From positions 1 through 64,000 of the forward strand of contig NZ_BDBL01000013.1 in NCBI RefSeq assembly GCF_001612965.1: a DNA stretch of 64,000 nt. The letters are read 5' to 3'. Below, piece after piece: positions 1 through 7,842 of the stretch. The position numbers and the translations under genes are program-made. Below the pieces are notes generated by a model. The model was not told where the DNA came from and made no database searches. It saw only the letters and a program-made list of their open reading frames with translations. This stretch comes from Nocardia kruczakiae NBRC 101016 (GTDB lineage: Bacteria; Actinomycetota; Actinomycetes; Mycobacteriales; Mycobacteriaceae). Numbering within the stretch: position 1 is the stretch's first letter; every line of letters begins with the position of its first letter.

Positions 1-186
1 CTCCGCATGGTGCTTCAGCCGTAGACGAACCGTGTCGTGTACCGATATCTCCGGGAGTTCGTCCGGCCGGATGAATCGGACTTCGGTCGATTCGGCGCTT
101 ACCGCGATGCGGCCGCCGCAGGCCGATCGCGCATCCGGGCGGTGTGCTCGAGACAGCTGACTACGGGATGACGCGTGCGGCGGATT
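1..186 (-). pseudogene. C-terminal remnant of a NUDIX hydrolase, cut by left edge
   Basis: The minus strand reads about 35 residues typical of the C-terminal end of NUDIX hydrolases (ESTEVRFIRPDEL, then a VHDTVRLRLKHH-like stretch), which normally follows the Nudix box by about 60 residues. The frame runs off the left edge. Upstream in the same frame there is an in-frame stop at 187-189 with no start codon between it and the recognisable part, and I see no Nudix box (GX5EX7REUXEEXGU) in the neighbouring frames. This is therefore a 5'-truncated or frameshifted remnant rather than an intact gene. The family call rests on the C-terminal pattern only. Confidence 0.45.
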
Positions 187-308
187 TTATCCGAGTTCCG
201 CATCGACTCACTGCCGCAACGCATTTCGGGTGCCGCCGCCTATCCGACCGGTCGAGCCGGCCGACGCCGAGACGTGCGAGCGGGTGCTCCGTTGCTGCGG
301 AGACTGCG

Positions 309-389
309 ATGCAAGCACTCGGTTGGATCGTTGTCATCGGGCTGCCCCTGGGCGTAGCGCTCTGGCCTGCCAGGCCGCATCGAGACTGA
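309..389 (+). CDS. possible 26-residue hydrophobic peptide
   Basis: An ATG preceded by GGAG at a 6-nt spacing opens a 26-codon frame with one hydrophobic stretch (WIVVIGLPLGVALW) and a basic tail, the layout of a minimal single-helix membrane peptide. Nothing else supports it. The stretch from 190 to 423 otherwise holds no gene that I can defend. It could equally be a chance frame. Confidence 0.22.
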   Translation: MQALGWIVVIGLPLGVALWPARPHRD

Positions 390-423
390 GGCGCCCCGCA
401 CCTATCGCGGTACGGCGTATATA

Positions 424-467
424 AACCCTGCGGGCCCTGAGTCGTCGACCGGAGACGATCAGGGTTT
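424..467 (-). terminator. hairpin over the stop codon of the 57-residue gene
   Basis: On the minus strand CCCTGATCGTC pairs with GACGA-C-TCAGGG (one bulged base) around a 7-nt loop, and the outer AAACCCTG/CAGGGTTT arms give an alternative longer pairing ending in TTTATATA. The TGA stop of the 57-residue gene lies inside the left arm. It is placed as a transcription terminator for the mpaB-like gene pair. Confidence 0.45.
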
Positions 468-632
468 GTGTTCCTCGAGGTGGGTCCAGAAGCCGGGGGC
501 GTAATACGTGTATTTCGTCGCGGTGTACACCGCCAGCACTCCCCCCTCGAGGAACTTGAAGTTGTCCTCCGGGTCGGGGAAAGACTGTTCATGGTCCGGC
601 CCACTCGCTGTCGTGTATACGCGGAAAGGCAT
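459..632 (-). CDS. 57-residue hypothetical protein
   Basis: This is a short acidic, aromatic-rich protein beginning MPFRVYTTASGPDHEQSFPD and ending in HLEEHKP, with no signal peptide or membrane helix. It contains a GVLAVYTATK stretch that reads like a beta strand, and the composition (seven tyrosines, balanced charges) is not that of an antisense shadow in GC-rich DNA. It lies 53 bp downstream of the MpaB-type oxygenase on the same strand and ends in a hairpin. The frame stays open upstream inside the oxygenase gene, but that part is low-complexity Arg/Ala/Pro sequence and is taken as a shadow. The start is placed at the ATG, although the ribosome binding site is weak. Function unknown. Confidence 0.55.
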   Translation of the reverse strand: MPFRVYTTASGPDHEQSFPDPEDNFKFLEGGVLAVYTATKYTYYAPGFWTHLEEHKP

Positions 633-685
633 GACATCCACGGTATCCCTCGTCAGCGAGGAGCGGGAAGCGGCCTGACCGCCGT

Positions 686-1546
686 TTACACCAGCGACTT
701 TCCGAGCGCCTGTCGCCGCCGCATATCCTCGATGTATCCATCGAACGGGTAGCTGCGCCAGCGTTCGGGCAGGCGCTTCAGCACGGTTCCGATGGTTCGC
801 ATCACGATCTCGAAGGTGCGCTGGCGCCGCGGCCCCCATCCGAGGCCCAGCGCGTCGCGGAACTGCTGGGGCAGGAATCCGGTGGTGAAGAAGCGATTGA
901 CCCGCGCGAAGGCGATTCGCTGTGCGCGGCTGTACGGGCCCAGGCCGATGACCTGGTCCAGCAGATAGCGGCGCACCTCGTCGTCGAACGAGATCTCGCC
1001 CAACTTGGCGTTCCAGTACTCGTCGAAGGCCGCTCGATCCGGCGGCCACAGCCGCTCCGGCATCTGCAACGTCGTACCGAACCGCGCGGACTCACGGTAG
1101 AACTCATCAGCTAAGTTATCTTCAATTCTGCCACAGAAGAACCTGGTCGAATCATCGACGCCGCGATAGATGCAAGCCGCGACCCAGAGTTGGAGTTGTG
1201 GATCGAAGGCGTTGTAGCGGACCGGACTGCCGGGGCGCGACCGCACCTGCCGATGCGAGGTGTCGACGGCGGCACGGTAGGCGACGCGGTCCTCCTCGGT
1301 CCCGAGCATCGCCACCGCCAGATAGGTCAGCGTCGTGCGGCCACGCTTACGCGGATGCCGTGCGTATTGCCCGCTCTCCACGGTACTTTCGACCACTCCG
1401 CGACCGACGGGCGGCAAGCCGAGCTGCATCACGACATTCGCCGGGCCGCCCAGCAATGCCGCGGGACCGGCCATGTACTGCCGCCGGCGGGCGAGTCCGG
1501 CATCCTGCGCGGGGGCCGCGGCCACGGTTCGGGCGGCTCGATTCAT
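686..1546 (-). CDS. oxygenase MpaB / DUF2236 family protein
   Basis: This is a 286-residue protein of the DUF2236 family, whose fungal member MpaB oxidatively cleaves a farnesyl chain and whose bacterial relatives include latex-clearing haem proteins. Typical features are visible: an N-terminal GPAALLGGPANVVMQ stretch, TEEDRVAYRAAVDTSHRQV around residues 90-110, and YNAFDPQLQLWVAACIY, which is the usual 'LDPELLLWVHAT'-type motif. The ATG at 1544-1546 has GGAG 8 nt upstream and is preferred over an ATG seven codons earlier. Substrate unknown. The 57-residue gene follows on the same strand and may be co-transcribed. Divergent from the acyl-CoA ligase gene. Confidence 0.8.
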   Translation of the reverse strand: MNRAARTVAAAPAQDAGLARRRQYMAGPAALLGGPANVVMQLGLPPVGRGVVESTVESGQYARHPRKRGRTTLTYLAVAMLGTEEDRVAYRAAVDTSHRQVRSRPGSPVRYNAFDPQLQLWVAACIYRGVDDSTRFFCGRIEDNLADEFYRESARFGTTLQMPERLWPPDRAAFDEYWNAKLGEISFDDEVRRYLLDQVIGLGPYSRAQRIAFARVNRFFTTGFLPQQFRDALGLGWGPRRQRTFEIVMRTIGTVLKRLPERWRSYPFDGYIEDMRRRQALGKSLV

Positions 1547-1721
1547 GCGTATCACTCCGAGTGTCAATGAGGTGTCAGACGTCTCATCCTCTCACCACAT
1601 GCTTGCCGACAGCAATGCTTCACCGAAGGCCACACCGCCGAATATGTGAATGTGTATTCTGACAATAATCCGGGCGAAGCGATACCGAAGGCTTCGCCGA
1701 CCGAGGTGGATCGAGGTCTGT
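1547..1721. promoter_or_regulatory. divergent promoter region between mpaB-like gene and fadD
   Basis: This 175-bp spacer is locally AT-rich around 1640-1670, unlike the flanking coding DNA. A short dyad GAAT-gtgt-ATTC lies at 1648-1659, followed by CTGACAATAA. It may be a regulator half-site pair or promoter core. No regulator gene lies beside it. Confidence 0.3.
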
Positions 1722-3371
1722 GTGGTGCTGTCGAGTTCTGCGGGCGAGCTGGTCCGGTCCGTCGGTGACGCGTTCGCGGCGGCATCGGTGTTGCGGCGGC
1801 GCGGCATGTTCGACCCGTGGCATCCGCTCGATATCGTCCGGACCGCGCGCGACGCGGGAATCTACGGCCCGTTCGTCACGGTGCTCGCCCACGCCGCGCG
1901 CCGCACTCCGACCGCGCCGGCGCTGGTCGACGAACGCGGCACCCTCACCTTCGACGAGCTCGACCGTGAATCCAACGCACTCACCCGCGGGCTCGCCGCC
2001 CACGGTTTCGGGCCGGGATCCGTCCTCGCCGTGCTGTGCCGCGATCACCGCGGCATGGTTCTGAGCCTGCTGGCCGCGGGCAAGCTGGGTGCGCGCGTGG
2101 TGCTGCTCAATACCGGATCCGCCGGCCCGCAGCTCGCCGAGGTCGTCGCCCGCGAGAAGGTCGACGCGCTGCTGCTGGACAGCGAATTCGCCGACCGCGC
2201 CCGAGCTGTCCCCGCCGACATCCCCCGGCTGCTCACCTGGGACGACGAGGGAACCTCCGGCATCACCACCATCTACGCGCAGGCCGAGCCGCACTCCACC
2301 GACCCCGTGGCCGCGCCCCCGCGCCCCGGCGGACTCGTGATACTCACCAGCGGCACCACCGGAACTCCGAAAGGCGCTCCGCGAGACAAGGTTTCCCCGC
2401 TGCAGTCGGCGCAGTTCCTCGACCGGATCCCGCTGCCGCGCGAGAAGACGATGGTGATGGCCGCCCCGATCTTCCACGGCACCGGACTGTCCCAGTGCAC
2501 ACTGGGCTGGGCGCTGGGCAATCGAATCGTCTTCCGGCAGCGCAAATTCGATCCGGCTCGCACGCTCGCCACGGTGGCCGAATACCGCGCCGCGACCCTG
2601 GTGCTGGTGCCGACGATGTTGCAGCGCATCGTCGATCTCGACGAATCGGTGTTGCGGCAGTACGACACGTCGTCGCTGGAGGTGATCTTCGCCGCCGGTT
2701 CGTCCGTATCCCCGGATCTGAGCCGCCGCACCGCCGAGGTTTTCGGCGAGGTGCTCTACAACCTGTACGCCTCCACCGAGGTCGCGGTGGCGGCGGTGGC
2801 GACTCCGCAGGACATGCGCGAGGCGCCGGGGACGGTCGGCCGTCCGCCGGTCGGATGCCGGGTCGCGATCTACGACTCCGACCGCAATCCGGTGACCACC
2901 CCCGGCGTGGTCGGCACGATCTTCGTCTCCAGCGGCCTCAGCTTCACCGGATACACCGACGGGCAGCACAAGGAGATCGTGGACGGGTTGTTGTGCAGCG
3001 GCGACGTCGGGCATTTCGACGCCGACGGCCGGCTGTTCGTCGACGGCCGCGACGACGACATGATCGTCTCCGGCGGTGAGAACGTCTACCCCTTGGAGGT
3101 CGAGAACCTCCTGGTGAACCGGGCCGACGTCGCGGAGGCCGCGGTGGTCGGGGTAGACGACCGCGATTTCGGAAAGCGGCTGCGCGCCTTCGTCGTTCGC
3201 ACCGCCGGGGCGAGTGTCGACGCCGAGGAGATCCGCGACTACGTCAAGGCGAATCTCGCCCGCCACAAGGTTCCGCGCGATGTCGTCTTCGTCGACGAAC
3301 TGCCGCGCAACGCGACCGGTAAATTGCTGCGGCGCCAGCTGGAAACCGAACGCGTCGCGCCCGCCGACTAG
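1722..3371 (+). CDS. fatty acyl-CoA/AMP ligase (FadD-type)
   Basis: This 549-residue adenylate-forming enzyme activates a carboxylic acid (probably a fatty acid) with ATP and joins it to CoA. The family motifs appear in order: the P-loop-like ILTSGTTGTPKG, the A5-type YASTEVAV, the hinge region DGRLFVDGRDDDMIVSGGENVYP, and the C-terminal catalytic lysine in RNATGKLLRRQL. There is no carrier-protein or transfer domain. A GTG at 1722 follows GAGG at 5 nt; GTG 1725 is an equally good start. The upstream in-frame extension to 1650 looks non-coding. The 3' end overlaps the convergent gene by 4 bp. Chain length and pathway cannot be read from the sequence. Confidence 0.88.
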   Translation: MVLSSSAGELVRSVGDAFAAASVLRRRGMFDPWHPLDIVRTARDAGIYGPFVTVLAHAARRTPTAPALVDERGTLTFDELDRESNALTRGLAAHGFGPGSVLAVLCRDHRGMVLSLLAAGKLGARVVLLNTGSAGPQLAEVVAREKVDALLLDSEFADRARAVPADIPRLLTWDDEGTSGITTIYAQAEPHSTDPVAAPPRPGGLVILTSGTTGTPKGAPRDKVSPLQSAQFLDRIPLPREKTMVMAAPIFHGTGLSQCTLGWALGNRIVFRQRKFDPARTLATVAEYRAATLVLVPTMLQRIVDLDESVLRQYDTSSLEVIFAAGSSVSPDLSRRTAEVFGEVLYNLYASTEVAVAAVATPQDMREAPGTVGRPPVGCRVAIYDSDRNPVTTPGVVGTIFVSSGLSFTGYTDGQHKEIVDGLLCSGDVGHFDADGRLFVDGRDDDMIVSGGENVYPLEVENLLVNRADVAEAAVVGVDDRDFGKRLRAFVVRTAGASVDAEEIRDYVKANLARHKVPRDVVFVDELPRNATGKLLRRQLETERVAPAD

Positions 3372-3802
3372 TTCGCTTCGCGGAACCGATCCGCCATCGG
3401 ATACCAGCCGGGGGCCGCCGACGCGAGTTCCCCGGCGACACCGAGCAATTGCGCGGCCACCAGCTCGAGCCGCGTCTGCGGCCGGGCGAGGGTCGTGACC
3501 AGCCCCACCGGCACGGCGGCACTCAACTCGCGCAACCGGGTGAAGCCGTCGGGATCCCGGTTCGCCGCGCAGTACAGCAGGGCGCTACCCCACCGCTGAC
3601 AGAATTCGGCACTGTCCCAGAGGTTTTCGGCCGATCCGACATCGATGACCACGGTGGGCGGTCCGTCGATCACCCAGCCTCTGCGAGTCACCCGGCCGAC
3701 CACCGCCACCGATTGCTGCTCGCAGACGCGGTCGATCACCCTTCCGAGCGGCCCGTCCGCACCGACGATCGCCACCGCACCACGATCGGCCGTTTCCCGC
3801 AT
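3368..3802 (-). CDS. small Rossmann-like protein (DapB N-terminal-like)
   Basis: The 144-residue protein starts with a nucleotide-binding beta-alpha-beta pattern (VAIVGADGPLGRVIDRV) followed by VVGRVTRRG and TVVIDVGSAEN, the arrangement of the NAD(P)-binding half of dihydrodipicolinate reductases. No catalytic or C-terminal DapB domain follows. ATG 3800-3802 follows AGGTGAGG at 5 nt. It starts 7 nt after the cutinase stop codon, so the two genes are probably co-transcribed. A role is not evident; it might be a stand-alone nucleotide-binding or regulatory protein. Confidence 0.6.
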   Translation of the reverse strand: MRETADRGAVAIVGADGPLGRVIDRVCEQQSVAVVGRVTRRGWVIDGPPTVVIDVGSAENLWDSAEFCQRWGSALLYCAANRDPDGFTRLRELSAAVPVGLVTTLARPQTRLELVAAQLLGVAGELASAAPGWYPMADRFREAN

Positions 3803-3809
3803 ACCCACC

Positions 3810-4727
3810 TCACCTGCCTATCAGATCCACCAGTTGCCGGCGCAGCCAGGACAGGGCCGTCTCACCGCCCGGCCCGACGACGTAGAACGGATAGCTCTGG
3901 TGGACACCGGAATTCACGAACTCCGCGATCTGAGCCTTGCGCTCGTCCACGGCGCTCGCGTCGAGCTGACCGGCCAGCAACCCGAGACCTCCCGCGGCCA
4001 GCGCCGAATCGAGCAGATCGGCCGCGTCCCGGGAGTACCGGTCGAACAGCGCCGGATCGGGATTCGAGATCTCCACGAAGAATCCGGCGATGCGGCCGGC
4101 GAAGTCTCCGTCGGGCATGGCGCAGTACAGGTCTCCGGCGGCACAGAACGTGTAGGTGCGTGCGGCGAGCAGGCCGAATCCGCCGGGGCGCGCTCCGCCC
4201 GCGCCGGCACCGGCGACCGGCGGGCCGATCAGGGTGTCGGTGGGTGCGCGTCGGGGATCGGACACCAGGCCCACCAATGCGATTCGGTCGGGTGCCACTA
4301 CCCCGTGGCCGGTGCCGATCTCGGCCGCGAGATCACCCGCGGCATCGGCGCCCTGGCTGTAGCCGAGGATCGCGATGCGCGTCGCGGCGCACGACTGTGC
4401 CACCGCGGCGACCGCGGCGCGAGCCTTGTCGACAGCTTCGCGCTTGGAGCGGCCGTACACCTCGCCCTCCCACGGGAATGCCGTCGCGGTGTAGGCGACA
4501 TAGCCGACACCGACGTCGCCCGGGAGTGCGTCCACACTCGCCGCGAGCATTCCTTTGCGCGGGTCGTCGTCGGAGGTTTCCCAGGTGCCGGGAACGGCGA
4601 GCACATACAGGCCCGGACAGGCCGGCATCGCATGCGCGGGCGGGCCCCCGCCGAGCTGCGCCAGGCCGTACGTCACCGCCACCAGACCGGCGGCGGCGAG
4701 GGATTTCCAGCGTGTATACGGAGACAC
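3810..4727 (-). CDS. secreted cutinase-family lipase/esterase (Rv3802c-like)
   Basis: This 305-residue serine hydrolase of the cutinase family is probably exported to the cell envelope. It has an N-terminal signal peptide (hydrophobic residues 10-33, cleavage near AHA), the early PGTWE motif, the nucleophile in GYSQG (Ser124), a Cys-flanked Asp region CAAGDLYC (Asp199), and a candidate His at 276 (HQSYPFY). PGTWE, RPGGFG and the C..GDL.C spacing match mycobacterial Rv3802c, a mycolate-layer phospholipase/thioesterase, better than secreted fungal-type cutinases. The GTG start follows GGAGG at 7-8 nt. A small Rossmann protein follows directly. Confidence 0.8.
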   Translation of the reverse strand: MSPYTRWKSLAAAGLVAVTYGLAQLGGGPPAHAMPACPGLYVLAVPGTWETSDDDPRKGMLAASVDALPGDVGVGYVAYTATAFPWEGEVYGRSKREAVDKARAAVAAVAQSCAATRIAILGYSQGADAAGDLAAEIGTGHGVVAPDRIALVGLVSDPRRAPTDTLIGPPVAGAGAGGARPGGFGLLAARTYTFCAAGDLYCAMPDGDFAGRIAGFFVEISNPDPALFDRYSRDAADLLDSALAAGGLGLLAGQLDASAVDERKAQIAEFVNSGVHQSYPFYVVGPGGETALSWLRRQLVDLIGR

Positions 4728-4791
4728 GGTGACACCTCCGAATCGCTCGGCAGCTTTGCCGCGACATCCGCGCGAGCGGTGTCGTAGTTGA

Positions 4792-4818
4792 GAGAATGAT
4801 AGATAACTTATCACTCTC
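4792..4818. promoter_or_regulatory. imperfect palindrome upstream of the cutinase gene
   Basis: GAGAATGATA at 4792-4801 mirrors TATCACTCTC at 4809-4818 (9 of 10 bases) around a 7-bp centre, and an internal 11-bp palindrome GATAACTTATC sits at 4802-4812. The site is about 65 bp upstream of the GTG start, AT-rich in GC-rich DNA, and has the size of a TetR- or GntR-type operator. No regulator gene adjoins it. Confidence 0.45.
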
Positions 4819-5125
4819 GCCGACCGGGTGTCGCCGGATTTGCGCGAATTGACCCGCATCGATATCCACACGCCCGAAACCCGGAAAGATCTCCACGACA
4901 GCGCGATTGGAGGAGGATCGCCGATGGCGGCCCACGACTGCCGCCCCGGCCTATGCGCGGTTCGGCGGCACACCCTGCGCGACGTATGCCGGTTGGCAAG
5001 AACTATCAGTAACTTGACGCCCTATCCGACGCACGTGCCGGTTTCCTTCGGCCCGCCCACCGAGCAGACCGACTCATCGGCGCGTGCCGGCGATTCGACA
5101 GCCGACGAACGGGTACGCGCACGGC

Positions 5126-5281
5126 ATGAACCACCCCGAGAACACCGACGCGCACACGGATGCCGAACAGAACGATCAGGAAACCCAGGGCAAGCGCACA
5201 GTCGACGCGCCACCGGAGACCTCCGGCAAACTGGCCGGCCCCGGCCCCGCCCGCGACCGGAAAGAAGACCCCGACACCTGA
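5126..5281 (+). CDS. small hydrophilic, probably disordered protein
   Basis: This 51-residue frame begins MNHPENTDAHTDAEQNDQET and ends in KEDPDT. It is almost devoid of hydrophobic residues, rich in D, E, N, P and T, and contains TVDAPPETSGKLAGPGPAR. The acidic/amide composition is not what random frames in this GC-rich DNA give. No clear Shine-Dalgarno sequence precedes the ATG. A hairpin begins at the stop codon, as expected of a real 3' end. The stretch 4819-5125 upstream holds no gene that I can support. Function unknown. Confidence 0.4.
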   Translation: MNHPENTDAHTDAEQNDQETQGKRTVDAPPETSGKLAGPGPARDRKEDPDT

Positions 5282-5313
5282 CCGGTGCCGGCGCGAAACC
5301 CGCTGCCGGTCAG
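5278..5313 (+). terminator. hairpin after the small hydrophilic ORF
   Basis: CTGACCGG (5278-5285) and CCGGTCAG (5306-5313) form an 8-bp perfect stem around a 20-nt loop, overlapping the end of the 51-codon frame. A short GTTTC follows. It may serve the small plus-strand gene and, in the other direction, the fadB2-like gene ending at 5424. Confidence 0.45.
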
Positions 5314-5423
5314 GCGTTTCGACGCCCCGACGCGCAGTGAGCGGTGGGCGAAGGACGGCTCCGCCCCGCATTCCCGGTGATACGCCGACAGCGTTATCCG
5401 TCCGGGAACGCGGGGCGCCGCGA

Positions 5424-6272
5424 TCAGTTGTACTCGTAGAATCCGCGACCGGTCTTGCGGCCGAGGCGGCCGGCGTCGACCATGCGACGCAGCAGGGCCG
5501 GGGGCGCGTAGTGCGGCTCGGCGAATTCACCGTACAGCGATTCGGCGGCGGCGAGAGCGATGTCGAGGCCGACGGTGTCGAGCAGGGTGAGCGGGCCCAT
5601 CGGGTAACCGCAGCCGCCCTTCATCGCGGCGTCGATGTCCTCGGCGCTGGCGTAGCCCGACTCCAGCATCCGCACCGCCTGGCACAGGTACGGGATCAGC
5701 AACGCGTTGACGATGAATCCGGAGCGGTCACCGGCCTGCACGGTCGTCTTGTGCAGGGTGTTCTTCGCGTAGTCGGTCACGGCGGCGGCGGTCTCCGGCG
5801 AGGTGACCAGCGTCGAGATCACCTCCACCAGGGGCATCACCGGCACCGGGTTGAAGAAGTGCAGGCCCACGACCTGCTCGGGACGCTGCGTGGCACCGGC
5901 CACCTTGATCACCGGGATCGAGGAGGTGTTGGTGGCGAGGATGCCGGCCGGCTTCACGATCTTGTCCAGCTTGCCGAAGATCTCGTACTTCAGCGATTCG
6001 ATCTCCGGCGCGGCCTCGATGACCAGGTCACGGTCGGCGAACTCCTCGATGTCGAGGGTGACCCGCACCCGGGCGAGCACGGCGTCGGCCTCGTCCTGGG
6101 TGATCTTGCCCTTCGTCACGCCCCGCGAGATCGACGATTCGATGCGCTTGTGCGCCGCCTCGGCGAACTCCGGCGTCGTCTCCAGTACGAGAACCTCGCT
6201 CCCGGCCTTCGCGCATACCTCGGCGATTCCCGCACCCATGGTTCCGCCACCGATCACACCGATCAGCTTCAC
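5424..6272 (-). CDS. 3-hydroxybutyryl-CoA dehydrogenase (FadB2-like)
   Basis: This 282-residue NAD-dependent enzyme interconverts 3-hydroxyacyl-CoA (typically 3-hydroxybutyryl-CoA) and 3-oxoacyl-CoA in fatty-acid or butyrate metabolism. It opens with the Rossmann motif KLIGVIGGGTMGAGIAE, has the NTSSIP strand, the catalytic-loop signature GLHFFNPVPVMPLVE, the DRSGFIVNALL stretch and a C-terminal GRKTGRGFYEY. The length matches mycobacterial FadB2 (about 286). A GTG start is chosen because GGGAGAG lies 6 nt upstream; ATGs 6 and 15 codons earlier are possible but lack a good ribosome binding site. It is monocistronic as far as can be seen. Confidence 0.9.
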   Translation of the reverse strand: MKLIGVIGGGTMGAGIAEVCAKAGSEVLVLETTPEFAEAAHKRIESSISRGVTKGKITQDEADAVLARVRVTLDIEEFADRDLVIEAAPEIESLKYEIFGKLDKIVKPAGILATNTSSIPVIKVAGATQRPEQVVGLHFFNPVPVMPLVEVISTLVTSPETAAAVTDYAKNTLHKTTVQAGDRSGFIVNALLIPYLCQAVRMLESGYASAEDIDAAMKGGCGYPMGPLTLLDTVGLDIALAAAESLYGEFAEPHYAPPALLRRMVDAGRLGRKTGRGFYEYN

Positions 6273-6379
6273 AGTCGTCTCTCCCACCATCTTGGTTCCG
6301 AACACTTGCGCGCCCATTATCGCTGTTCGGGTAGTTGGAACAGGTTGCGGGCAAACTCCGGTCCCCGTCGGCCGCGTCC

Positions 6380-7588
6380 TCACCGGCCGCGCCGCGCTGC
6401 CGGGCGATCCGCGGGTCGGCCGCTCGACCGGCTCGTGACGGGCCGACGCCGATCCAGCACGACGACACCCAGCGCGGCGGCGGTGAAGGCGGCGCTGCAC
6501 CACAACGCGGTCGCCGGGTCATCGGTGAGGTCGACCACCGGACCGGCGGCGACCGGGCCGAGCACGGCGCCGATATTCAACGCGGTGGTCGCCAGCGCAC
6601 CGGCGATGCGGGGAGCAACCGGTGTCGCGGTCCGCACGATCGTCGCGATCAGCGTCGAACCGACGCCGAACGCGACCGCACCCGCCACCACCGACATGAC
6701 CACCACCCCGATCAGCATGTGCGCGGCCACCGCGGCGAGGAGCCAGACTCCCCCGAGCAGAGCCGTTCCGCCGAGGACGATCCGCCGCTGATGACGGTCG
6801 CTGTAACGACCGGTGACCGTCACGCCGAGAAACGACCCGGCACCGAAGAGGGCCAGCACGATGGGAACCCACCTGTTTCCGGCGACGGCGGTCGTGATGG
6901 TGCCCAGATAGGTGAATGCGGCGAAGGTCGCGGCGTTGACCAGGATCGCGGCCACGACGGCGATCAGGACCGGCCACTGCCTCAGCACCGACCATTCGCG
7001 CCGCATCGAGGGGGCGGGCCCGGTCGGCACATCACTGTCCCGTACCTGCCGGCCGAGCATCGTCCACACCGGCACGAGCGCCACCGCGCTGAGGACAGCG
7101 ACAGCCCAGAACGCCGAACGCCAGCCCCAGAGCTGTCCCAGCACCGTGCCCGCGGGCACCCCGGCGATACAGGCCACCGTGACCCCGGAGACCACGACGG
7201 CGGTCGCGCGGCCGATCATCGCCGGACCGACCAGCCGCGGAAGTGCGGCCAGCGCCACCGCGAGGAACCCGGCATCGGCGAGCGCCGCGACACCTCGCGT
7301 CGCCAGCAACGAGGCGAAACCTGTTGCGGTAGCGCCGATCACGTGAGCAAAACAGAAAACCCCGAGAAACGCCGTGGCCGAATACCGGACCGGCACACGG
7401 CCCGCCACCATCGCCATCGTCGGCGCTCCCACCACCATTCCGGCCGCGAACAGCGAGGTCAGCAAACCGGCGGCGCCGAGCGAGACGCCGAGATCGTCGG
7501 CGATCTGCTGCAGCAGTCCCGACACCATGAACTCCGATGTGCCCTGCGCGAAAACCGCGACAGCCAGCACGACAACCACAAGGGGCAT
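6380..7588 (-). CDS. chloramphenicol-type MFS efflux transporter (Cml/Cmx family)
   Basis: This 402-residue 12-helix major facilitator starts MPLVVVVLAVAVFAQGTSEF, which closely follows the N-terminus of the actinobacterial chloramphenicol exporters CmlR/Cmx (FAQGTSEFM-SGL...LQVS...GLLTS.FA.GM..GAP). The central motif GFLAVAL and the GVP.G..LG...GWR.AFW segment typical of DHA1 antiporters are also present. It should export amphenicols or related compounds with proton antiport. The ATG follows GGAG at 8 nt. A perfect hairpin lies 20 nt upstream of the start, and frames remain open through it, as in leader-controlled resistance genes. The last 20 residues are Arg-rich. Confidence 0.82.
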   Translation of the reverse strand: MPLVVVVLAVAVFAQGTSEFMVSGLLQQIADDLGVSLGAAGLLTSLFAAGMVVGAPTMAMVAGRVPVRYSATAFLGVFCFAHVIGATATGFASLLATRGVAALADAGFLAVALAALPRLVGPAMIGRATAVVVSGVTVACIAGVPAGTVLGQLWGWRSAFWAVAVLSAVALVPVWTMLGRQVRDSDVPTGPAPSMRREWSVLRQWPVLIAVVAAILVNAATFAAFTYLGTITTAVAGNRWVPIVLALFGAGSFLGVTVTGRYSDRHQRRIVLGGTALLGGVWLLAAVAAHMLIGVVVMSVVAGAVAFGVGSTLIATIVRTATPVAPRIAGALATTALNIGAVLGPVAAGPVVDLTDDPATALWCSAAFTAAALGVVVLDRRRPVTSRSSGRPADRPAARRGR

Positions 7589-7607
7589 GAGAAGTACTCC
7601 AGGAGAC

Positions 7608-7627
7608 AGGGCGCCGCATACGGCGCC
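7608..7627 (-). promoter_or_regulatory. leader hairpin before the Cml-type exporter
   Basis: GGGCGCCG and CGGCGCCC form a perfect 8-bp GC stem with a 4-nt loop, ending about 20 nt before the ATG and about 8 nt before the Shine-Dalgarno GGAG. Other chloramphenicol exporters of this family are controlled by translation attenuation of a short leader. Whether a leader peptide is made here is inference; a frame in phase with the exporter (beginning MMPVSF) runs through the hairpin. Confidence 0.5.
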
Positions 7628-7712
7628 CAGAAATGAAACCGGCATCATCCGGCGCTGCGAGATACACCAACCGCACCGGTCGCTCAGCGATCGGCGGGAA
7701 TCCACTCACAAC

Positions 7713-7738
7713 GCCGCTCGGCCCGCGGGCCGAGCGGC
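7713..7738 (-). terminator. 26-bp perfect palindrome after the sigma-factor gene
   Basis: Positions 7713-7725 and 7726-7738 are perfectly complementary, with CCCGCGGG at the centre. On the minus strand the palindrome is followed by GTTGTG. It lies about 105 bp after the stop of the ECF sigma gene and about 125 bp before the exporter start, so it probably separates the two transcription units. Confidence 0.55.
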
Positions 7739-7842
7739 TACCGTTCGGATGCCTCCGGAGAACTCACCCCACCACCCTAACAACGCGCATCGACGCGGGT
7801 GACCGCGCCACCGAAAGTCGAAGTGGCCCGGAGAAACTCGGT

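Noticed and set aside
5160..6791. 543-codon plus-strand frame across fadB2-like and MFS genes
   Set aside because: Antisense to a strongly conserved dehydrogenase; low-complexity residues.
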